Below are positions 1-4,853 of a stretch of DNA of 5,844 bases, in pieces (within the stretch, counting starts at the first letter, position 1; the number at the start of each line of letters is the position of its first letter). The stretch lies in the NCBI GenBank assembly GCA_035762175.1, contig DASTPP010000192.1, positions 1 to 5,844 on the forward strand, written 5' to 3'. This DNA comes from DASTPP01 sp035762175. Its GTDB lineage: Bacteria > Myxococcota_A > Polyangia > Polyangiales > Polyangiaceae. The notes under the pieces were generated by a model. The model did not search any database and was not told the DNA's origin. It was given only the letters and a program-made list of their open reading frames with translations. The translations under genes were made by a program, and so were the position numbers.

Positions 1-1
1 C

Positions 2-1657
2 GGCGCGGGCGGCGCAGGCGGCGCGGGCGGCGGGGGCGGGGATGCGGGCGGCGCGGGCGGCGGGGGCGGGGATGCGGGCGGCGCGGGCGGCGGGGGCGGG
101 GATGCGGGTGGCGGGGGCGGCGCGGGCGGTGCGGGCGGGGATGCGGGCGGTGCGGGCGGCGGGGGCGGCGGGGGCGGTGACGGGGGCGGTGGTACTGGCG
201 GCGCGGCGGGCTCGGGCGGCGGCAGCCTCGAAGCGCAGGTCACGGTGGGCGCGCCCGACCGCATTCTGCTGCGCGGCATCGTGGTCTCGCCGGGCGAGGC
301 CTACGAGGGGCAGGTGCTCGTCGAGGGCTCGCTCATCACGTGCGCGGCGCCGGGCGAGCAGTGCCTCGCCCAGCCGGGCGCCAGCGGGGCGACGGTCATC
401 GACACTCACGGCGTCATCGCCCCGGGGCTCATCGACACGCACAACCACATCTTGTTCGACATCTTCGACGGCGACGACTGGCTGCCCGAAAAGCTCTATC
501 AAAACCACAACCAGTGGCCGGGCGAGGCGCGCTACGCCGAGATGCTCGACGTCAAGCAGTGCCTCGAAGACGCCTCGCAGGGCAAGCCGCCTTGGTGCCC
601 GCCGACGTACGACGGGCCCCTGAACAGCCTCAAGTGCGAGATGGACAAGTTCGGCGAGCTGAAGGGGCTCATCGCCGGCACCACCTCGATCGTGGGGCTG
701 CCCGGCACCTCGTCGGCCTGCTTCGGCTCGCTCGCCCGCTCGATCGACGTCGCGCAGAACGATCTGCCCGACGACTTCGTCCAGACCGCGGTCGCGCTGC
801 CCTCGACGGCGAGCGCCGCCGACGGCGTCTGCGCCAACTTCGCCGACGGCGACACCAAGGCGTACCTCGTGCATTGCGGCGAGGGCGTCGACGCGACGTC
901 GCTCGCCGAGTTCGAAAAGCTGCGCACGGTGAGCACGGCCGACGGGTGCCTCTACGCGCCGCAGACCGCCATCACCCACGGCACCGCCTTCGGCGCGCCC
1001 GAGTTCGCGACCATGGCCGGGGCGGGCATGAAGCTCATCTGGTCGCCCGCCTCGAACATCGCGCTCTACGGGCAGACCACCAACCTACCCGCCGCGCTCG
1101 ACGCCGGCCTCACCGTCGCGCTCGCCCCCGACTGGTCGATGGGCGGGAGCCAGAACCTGCTCGACGAGCTGCGCTTCGCCCAGACCTGGGACGACGCGAA
1201 TTTCGGCGACCGCCTCTCGAGCCGAGACCTCGTGCAGATGGCGACGTCGAACGCGGCGGCGGTGCTGGGCCTGGCCAACACCCTCGGCACGCTCCAGGCC
1301 GGCATGGTGGCCGATCTCTTCGTCGTCGGCGGCGATCTCGCCGCGGCCTACGACGCCGTCGTCGGCGCGACGCCGCGGGAGGTCCGGCTGACGATGGTCG
1401 CCGGGCGCATTCTCTACGGCGACGACCAGCTCGCGCCCGCCGCCCCGCCCGACCTCGCGCCCACCTGCGAGGCCTTCGACGCCTGCGGCCGGGCGAAGTT
1501 TCTCTGCGTCGCCGAGCCCGCGACGACCGACAAGCTCGGCCAGACCTTCGCCCAGATCAAGGCGGCCCTCGAGACGGGGCTCGCCGACGCCGACGCGGCC
1601 AAGGCCGACGACCCCTGGACGTTCAGCCCCCTGCCGCCGCTCGTGCGCTGCCCGTAG
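2..1657 (+). CDS. Exported metal-dependent amidohydrolase, Gly-rich N-terminal linker (5' partial)
   Basis: The reading frame is open from the left edge to TAG at 1655-1657, giving 551 visible residues; the true start and any signal peptide lie off the window. Residues 1-75 are a Gly/Ala/Asp linker. The catalytic part starts near residue 80 and follows the amidohydrolase plan of the cytosine/guanine deaminase and ATZ/TRZ chlorohydrolase type. It has GLIDTHNHI with the HxH metal ligands at residues 147 and 149, a strand-5 His in VHCGEG (291, with Glu294), a strand-6 His in ITHG (326), the WSPASN motif, and the strand-8 metal Asp in LAPDW (377). The typical C-terminal beta-sandwich return follows (GTLQAGMVADLFVVGGD). 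A roughly 70-residue tail with several Cys comes after the core. The part from 245 onward has 13 Cys, which with the linker suggests a protein exported to the periplasm or surface, probably a lipoprotein. The substrate cannot be told. The GTG at 245 is internal to this frame and is not taken as the start. The gene converges on the serine protease gene 36 bases away. Confidence 0.88.
   Translation, partial: GAGGAGGAGGGGGDAGGAGGGGGDAGGAGGGGGDAGGGGGAGGAGGDAGGAGGGGGGGGDGGGGTGGAAGSGGGSLEAQVTVGAPDRILLRGIVVSPGEAYEGQVLVEGSLITCAAPGEQCLAQPGASGATVIDTHGVIAPGLIDTHNHILFDIFDGDDWLPEKLYQNHNQWPGEARYAEMLDVKQCLEDASQGKPPWCPPTYDGPLNSLKCEMDKFGELKGLIAGTTSIVGLPGTSSACFGSLARSIDVAQNDLPDDFVQTAVALPSTASAADGVCANFADGDTKAYLVHCGEGVDATSLAEFEKLRTVSTADGCLYAPQTAITHGTAFGAPEFATMAGAGMKLIWSPASNIALYGQTTNLPAALDAGLTVALAPDWSMGGSQNLLDELRFAQTWDDANFGDRLSSRDLVQMATSNAAAVLGLANTLGTLQAGMVADLFVVGGDLAAAYDAVVGATPREVRLTMVAGRILYGDDQLAPAAPPDLAPTCEAFDACGRAKFLCVAEPATTDKLGQTFAQIKAALETGLADADAAKADDPWTFSPLPPLVRCP
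11..214 (+). repeat. Tandem repeat encoding a Gly-rich (DAGGAGGGGG) linker
   Basis: Bases 41-70 and 71-100 are identical 30-base units encoding the decapeptide DAGGAGGGGG. Bases 11-40 are a third copy with three mismatches, all in its first six bases. A diverged 39-base unit (101-139) and a last partial unit starting with GAT at 140 follow, and then plain Gly-rich sequence to about 214. The unit length is a multiple of three, so copy number can change without breaking the frame. In the protein it forms a flexible spacer between the presumed N-terminal anchor and the amidohydrolase domain. The repeat probably extends left of the window. Confidence 0.85.
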
Positions 1658-1693
1658 GGCGGCCGCGGGGCGGTTCGGGGGCCGGCGCGCGCG

Positions 1694-2503
1694 TCAGAGG
1701 ATGCTCGAGGCGGAGCGGATGCGCGAGATGCGCATGCCCGAGTTGGTGCCGCCGGTGAGGGTGCAGCCGCCGTTGGTGTGCACGCCGACGAGGCGGCCCT
1801 GGGCGTCGAGGATGCCCGAGCCCGAGTTGCCGCCGAGGGTGTCGAGGTCGCCGTAGGTGATGCGGCTGCCCGAGACGCGCGCGACCGTGCCCGCCTCGAT
1901 CTGCTTCGGCTCGCCCTGCGGGTGGCCGATGATGGTGATCGGGTCGTTGCGCGAGGGGTCGGCGGTGTGCACGACGGCGGTGCCGAAGGTGGCGCCGGGG
2001 CTGCCCTCGAGGCGCAAGATGGCGTAGTCGAGGCCGCCGAGGCTGTCTTCGAGCACGGCGCTGACGCGGAAGTGGCTCTGCGCGAGCAGCGAGGCGCCGT
2101 TGGCGGCGAGCTCGAAGTCGAACGAGACGAACTGGCCGACGGTGGTGCCGTCGACGCAGTGGCCCGCGGTCAGGAAGAGGTCGTTCGCGATGAGCGTGCC
2201 CGAGCAGAACTTGAACGAGTCGTCGGCGTTCGTGTCTTCGAGCGCGCCGACGGGGCGCTTGAAGGTCTGCACGAAGTCGACCGAGGGGCCGAGGTCGCCG
2301 CCGTAGGCGTTGACGTGCTGGGCGTCGTTGGTGGCGCCGCAGATCGACGCTTGCTCGTCTTCGCCGACGTCGCCGTCGCTGGCCGCCTCTCGGGCGCAGC
2401 CCGCGGCCAGCGCGAGCGAGGCGACCGCGAGCGCCGCGGCCGCGCGCCGCAGGGCCGAAGGGGTGAGCGTGGTGGTGCCCGGTCGCGAATCGTTTCGGAT
2501 CAT
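1694..2503 (-). CDS. Trypsin-like serine protease lipoprotein
   Basis: This is a complete 269-residue protein. The N-terminus has an arginine pair (19-20), a hydrophobic Ala/Leu stretch and a lipobox LALAAGC with Cys36 as the predicted lipidated residue, so the mature enzyme should be membrane-anchored outside the cytoplasm. A short acidic Ser/Asp/Glu linker (37-52) leads into a chymotrypsin-fold domain (S1/S1B, glutamyl-endopeptidase-like). All three catalytic residues are visible: His115 in LTAGHC, Asp159 in GLDYAILRL and Ser227 in GGNSGSG. The GNSGS version of the serine motif resembles V8-type proteases more than the GDSGGP of trypsin. Cys100 and Cys116 flank the His loop and may form the usual disulfide. 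The ATG start is supported by GAGG six bases upstream (complement of 2510-2513) and by the good signal peptide. Its stop faces the amidohydrolase stop. Cleavage specificity cannot be read from sequence alone. Confidence 0.93.
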   Translation of the reverse strand: MIRNDSRPGTTTLTPSALRRAAAALAVASLALAAGCAREAASDGDVGEDEQASICGATNDAQHVNAYGGDLGPSVDFVQTFKRPVGALEDTNADDSFKFCSGTLIANDLFLTAGHCVDGTTVGQFVSFDFELAANGASLLAQSHFRVSAVLEDSLGGLDYAILRLEGSPGATFGTAVVHTADPSRNDPITIIGHPQGEPKQIEAGTVARVSGSRITYGDLDTLGGNSGSGILDAQGRLVGVHTNGGCTLTGGTNSGMRISRIRSASSIL

Positions 2504-2548
2504 GTTCGGCCTCGGTTCGGCGTCAGGTCGCGATACGCGACGCCGACG

Positions 2549-2576
2549 TATGTAATCGATGTGAAGCGGAATGCAA
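2549..2576 (-). promoter_or_regulatory. Candidate housekeeping-type promoter for the serine protease gene
   Basis: Read on the minus strand, TTGCAT (complement of 2571-2576) is followed after 16 bases by TACATA (complement of 2549-2554), a rough match to -35 and -10 boxes. It sits in a relatively AT-rich pocket of an otherwise GC-saturated region. Transcription would start near 2541, giving a leader of about 40 bases before the ATG at 2503. Matches to consensus are modest, so this is a position-based inference. Confidence 0.35.
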
Positions 2577-2600
2577 CCGGATTGGCCCGAGAAAAAGGCT

Positions 2601-2643
2601 CGTTCTCTTTCTTAACTCGCAATCGTTCTCTTTCTGAACTCGC
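2601..2643 (-). repeat. Pair of 20-bp direct repeats, 23-bp spacing, likely regulator binding sites
   Basis: CGTTCTCTTTCTTAACTCGC (2601-2620) is repeated at 2624-2643 with a single mismatch (T to G), separated by the three bases AAT. The centre-to-centre distance is 23 bp, about two helical turns, so proteins bound to both copies would lie on roughly the same DNA face. The pair begins about 25 bp upstream of the candidate -35 box of the serine protease gene, a usual place for activator sites. The low-GC composition stands out sharply from the flanks. The repeats themselves are seen directly; binding is inferred. Confidence 0.6.
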
Positions 2644-2888
2644 GCCCCCGCGGCCGCAATCGAATGAACGTCGTACGCCCCCGCGGTCGCGGCGCGCGGG
2701 GGGCCGGGCGGCGGCCGCGCGGCCCGCGGCAACGCCCGCGCCCCTCCGGCCGGGGGGCGCCCGGGCCCGCCCCGGCGCTCGCCCGGGTCGAGGGCGGCCG
2801 CGTCGGCGGGGCGGGGCTCGCGGCGCGCTTCGCCGTCGCCCGGGCGGGCGCGCTGCGGCCGGGCCGACCGCGGCAGCGCGTTAAGAGT
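2644..2888. other. GC-saturated non-coding stretch with hairpins
   Basis: Roughly 245 bases between the serine protease promoter region and the end of the EEP gene hold no credible gene. Open frames here translate only to Arg/Ala/Pro/Gly-rich strings without a domain or ribosome binding site. The stretch contains several self-complementary segments. The clearest is 2738-2760, with GCGCCCC pairing with GGGGCGC through one further G-T and one C-G pair around a small loop. No T-tract follows on either strand, so I do not call a terminator. A structured leader, small RNA or neutral GC-biased spacer are all possible. Confidence 0.4.
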
Positions 2889-2956
2889 GCCGAGCCCAAC
2901 GCCCCTTTGGGAGCCATTTTCCAGGCCGTGGCAAGGGTTGTGCTCGGCGCGTTAAG
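2876..2956. repeat. 12-bp inverted repeat flanked by 10-bp direct repeats at the EEP gene 3' end
   Basis: GCCGAGCCCAAC (2889-2900) and GTTGTGCTCGGC (2937-2948) are inverted repeats with one mismatch and a 36-base interior. They are flanked by exact direct repeats GCGCGTTAAG at 2876-2885 and 2947-2956; the second overlaps the right arm by two bases and contains the stop codon of the EEP gene (2952-2954). On the EEP transcript the arms would form a long stem just after the stop, enclosing smaller hairpins such as CCC-AAA-GGG. The expected run of U is missing. It may be a 3'-end processing or Rho-assisted termination structure, or a remnant of a tiny inserted element with target duplications. 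Confidence 0.5.
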
Positions 2957-4385
2957 GCGAGGGCGCGAAGCGGACGTCGACCCAGTAGTTGGTATCTTTG
3001 TACGTACTCGCCGGGAAGCCGCCGCCGTAGCGGTAGACGCCGTTGCCGCCGATGCTCGCGCTGCCCGGCGCGCGCAGGTCGCCGCTCGTGACGGTGGCGG
3101 CGAGGCCGCCCGGGTCGCGGGCGAAGCGGCCGTTCGACGTGAAGTACGAGGCGACGTAGGTGGTGTTGGCGCTGATGGCGACCGGCGCGGGCAGGCGCGC
3201 CTCGTGCCAGCCGTTCGGGCCCGCGGGCACGGACACCTCGGCCAGGAGGGCGCCGCCGGCCGACCAGAGCCGCGCGACGTAGCCGGCGCCGTTGCCCGTG
3301 CCGCGGTAGAAGCGAATGGACTCGACCGCGCCCGGCACGTCGCTGCGGAACTTGACCCCGAGCTCGACCGCGCGCGTGTCCTCTTCTTCGACGGCGTTGC
3401 CGGGGGCGCGGTCGCCGAAGAGGGTTTGGCTCCAGGGCTTGATGGCCGAGGCGACGACGGGCCGGTGGTCGGACTGCGAGCTCGCGCCGACGACGTGCGC
3501 GGCGACGGGCGACGTCCAGCCCGAGCCCAGGAAGATGTAATCGATGCGCTTGGTCGGGAAGAGCGCCGAGTGCGTGTAGCCGTTGCCCGAGCCGCCGCGG
3601 GCCCAGCCGTCGGAGAAGATTTGCTTCAGGCTCGTGATGCACGCCTCGCCGGGCGTGGCGTTCAGATCGCCCGCGAAGAGGGCGAGGGGCTTGCCCGCGA
3701 GCGCCGCCTTGACGGCCTCGGCCTGGTTCGAGCGCTCGGCCGCGCCCGTCGTGCCGAAGTGCGTGACGCCGACCGGCACGACGTGCTCCGCGTCGAGCTG
3801 GACCTCGACGAGGCCGAGCGCGCGCTGCTCGGCCGCCGAGGGCAGCGCGATGCGCTGCGACGAGACGATCGGGTAGCGCGAGAGCAGCGCGAGGCCGTAC
3901 TGGCCGCCGTCGTAGCTGAGCAGCGCCGGCACGAACGCGTGGGCCAGGCCCGTCAGCTCGCCGAGCCGCTTGGCCTGGTCGACCTTGCCCGAGCGGTTGG
4001 TCAGCACGTCGACCTCTTGCAGCGCCACCAGGTCGGGCGACTGACCCTTGATGACGCTCGCGATGGCGTCGAGGCTGCTCGCCTCGCCGTGCTTGATGTT
4101 GTACGTCATGACGCGCAGGCCGCCGTGCTCGGCGACCGTCGCCGCCGCCACGCCCCCCTCGGGCTCGCCCGGGGCGGGCGCCGCCTCGCCGGGCGCGTCG
4201 GCCGCCGCGTCGCCCGCCGGCGCGGGCGCGGCCTCGCCCGGGCGCGCCGGCTCGGCCTCGCGCGCCGCCTCGACGGAGGCGCCGTCGTCGCCGGGCCCGC
4301 GGGCCGGGGCGTCGGCCGGCGAACAGCCGCCGAGCGCGGCGAGGAGCGCGAACGAGGCGAAAACAAAGCGGTTTCGTCGCTGCAT
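2952..4385 (-). CDS. EEP-family nuclease/phosphatase lipoprotein with C-terminal DUF4082 domain
   Basis: This is a complete 477-residue protein. A short signal peptide ends in the lipobox LGGC (Cys21). Residues 22-88 form a disordered Ala/Pro/Glu/Gly linker with PGEAAPAP twice (49-56 and 65-72). Residues 90-316 are an endonuclease/exonuclease/phosphatase (DNase I-like) domain with all hallmark residues: Asn96 in MTYNIKHG, Glu124 in LQEVD, His209 in THF, Asp240 and Asn242 in GDLNATP, Asp282 in RIDYIFL, and Asp306-His307 in SDHRPV. It should be an active Mg-dependent phosphoesterase. Known relatives cut DNA, sphingomyelin, inositol phosphates or other phosphodiesters, and the substrate here is not evident. 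Residues 318-475 match DUF4082, a beta-sandwich, binding-module-like domain (VKFRSDVPG, IRFYRGTGN, NGVYRYGGGFP, TNYWVDVRF). The ATG is supported by GGAGAG five bases upstream (complement of 4391-4396). The export signal and accessory domain point to extracellular substrates. DUF4082 function is not established. Confidence 0.92.
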   Translation of the reverse strand: MQRRNRFVFASFALLAALGGCSPADAPARGPGDDGASVEAAREAEPARPGEAAPAPAGDAAADAPGEAAPAPGEPEGGVAAATVAEHGGLRVMTYNIKHGEASSLDAIASVIKGQSPDLVALQEVDVLTNRSGKVDQAKRLGELTGLAHAFVPALLSYDGGQYGLALLSRYPIVSSQRIALPSAAEQRALGLVEVQLDAEHVVPVGVTHFGTTGAAERSNQAEAVKAALAGKPLALFAGDLNATPGEACITSLKQIFSDGWARGGSGNGYTHSALFPTKRIDYIFLGSGWTSPVAAHVVGASSQSDHRPVVASAIKPWSQTLFGDRAPGNAVEEEDTRAVELGVKFRSDVPGAVESIRFYRGTGNGAGYVARLWSAGGALLAEVSVPAGPNGWHEARLPAPVAISANTTYVASYFTSNGRFARDPGGLAATVTSGDLRAPGSASIGGNGVYRYGGGFPASTYKDTNYWVDVRFAPSP

Positions 4386-4447
4386 GGGGGCTCTCCGGGG
4401 TTAAGAAGAGCGCCCACCTTACCACTGGATACTTCGCCACGGTGCGC

Positions 4448-4476
4448 TTAATCGCATTAACCTTACCCGAACCCAA
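4448..4476 (-). promoter_or_regulatory. Weak candidate promoter for the EEP gene
   Basis: On the minus strand TTGGGT (complement of 4471-4476) is followed after 17 bases by GATTAA (complement of 4448-4453), with an expected leader of about 55 bases to the ATG at 4385. Each hexamer agrees only partly with consensus. What supports it is the AT-rich pocket at 4440-4500 lying between the repeat array and the gene. An alternative -10 box, GTTAAT, overlaps it. I would trust the region more than the exact boxes. Confidence 0.28.
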
Positions 4477-4493
4477 TCATTCCGTTCAGTTCG

Positions 4494-4714
4494 TAAGAAT
4501 GAAGCCCCCGGCCGCCTCCCGCCCGGCGGATACGGATTGAAACTCCCCGGCCGGCCGCCTCCCGCCCGGTAAGAATGCGCCCCCCGACCGGCCGCCTCCC
4601 GCCCGGTAAGAATGCGCCCCCCGGTCGGCCGCCAGCCGCCCGACGGATACGGATTGAACCGCCCCGGTGGCCGCCTCCCGCCCGGCAAGAATGCGCCCCC
4701 AGGCCGCCGCCCGG
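4494..4714. repeat. Six-unit tandem array with two alternating unit types (A-B-A-A-B-A)
   Basis: Six adjoining units share the core GGCCGCCTCCCGCCCGG or a variant of it. Type A units begin TAAGAATG or CAAGAATG, mostly followed by CGCCCCC: 4494-4526, 4570-4606, 4607-4643 and 4686-4714. Type B units begin CGGATACGGATTGAA: 4527-4569 and 4644-4685. Unit lengths are 33, 43, 37, 37, 42 and 29 bases, so the frame changes from unit to unit and the array is not coding. It lies between the terminator of the M4 gene and the promoter region of the EEP gene. The minus strand carries G-tracts (GGGCGGGAGG) in most units. A degenerate A-like piece (GGTTAAGAAGAGCGCCC, 4399-4415) sits just beyond the EEP ribosome binding site. 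Function is unknown. Confidence 0.8.
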
Positions 4715-4766
4715 CGGGCCGGAAGGGCCTCCGGGGGCGGGCGCGCCGCGCCCTCGCGTCGGCATT

Positions 4767-4816
4767 CGCTTCGAAAACGAAAGCGCCCCCGCGCCGCGAT
4801 CGCGGCGGGGGGCGCT
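4767..4816 (-). terminator. Intrinsic terminator of the M4 protease gene
   Basis: Bases 4782-4816 form an almost perfect palindrome: the central 14 bases GCCGCGATCGCGGC (4793-4806) are exact, and the pairing continues outward to an A-T pair at 4782/4816 with only one bulged base (4791). On the minus strand the stem begins 37 bases past the stop codon of the M4 gene and is followed at once by TTTCGTTTTCG, the T-rich tail expected of Rho-independent termination. The tail itself can form a second small hairpin (CTTCG-AAAA-CGAAAG). On the plus strand no T-tract follows, so it is unidirectional. Confidence 0.7.
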
Positions 4817-4853
4817 GGGGGCCGGGCGCGCCGACGCGTCCGCGCGTCTCAGA

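Noticed and set aside
42..623. Plus-strand open frame with MRAARAAGAG-type repeats
   Set aside because: It is another frame of the Gly linker repeat and then runs antiphase through the amidohydrolase core; the real frame has the catalytic motifs.
245..1657. GTG at 245 as the start of the amidohydrolase
   Set aside because: The frame continues open to the left edge through an in-frame Gly-rich linker, and no convincing ribosome binding site precedes 245.
1658..1693. Bidirectional terminator between the convergent genes
   Set aside because: Only a 5-bp CGGCC/GGCCG pairing is visible, with no T-tract on either side.
2571..2588. Sigma-54-type promoter (GGGCC...TTGCAT on the minus strand)
   Set aside because: The GG and GC elements are 11 bases apart rather than 10, and the -24 box lacks the TGGCAC match.
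2664..4451. Long plus-strand open frame (595 residues)
   Set aside because: It is antisense to the EEP gene and translates to Arg/Ala/Gly-rich low-complexity sequence, a usual artefact of very high GC.
2881..4476. Minus-strand open frame of 531 residues over the EEP gene
   Set aside because: It is a shifted frame of the EEP gene, almost all Arg/Ala/Gly/Pro with no domain, while the chosen frame has a signal peptide, active site and DUF4082.
4494..4714. CRISPR array
   Set aside because: The segments between cores are themselves repeated (only two kinds), unit lengths vary, and no cas gene is present.
4419..4765. Minus-strand small open frames with repeated NPYP and GGRRP peptides
   Set aside because: They arise from the tandem array. 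Unit lengths of 33, 37, 37, 42 and 43 bases shift the frame between copies, so no peptide is preserved, and there is no ribosome binding site.
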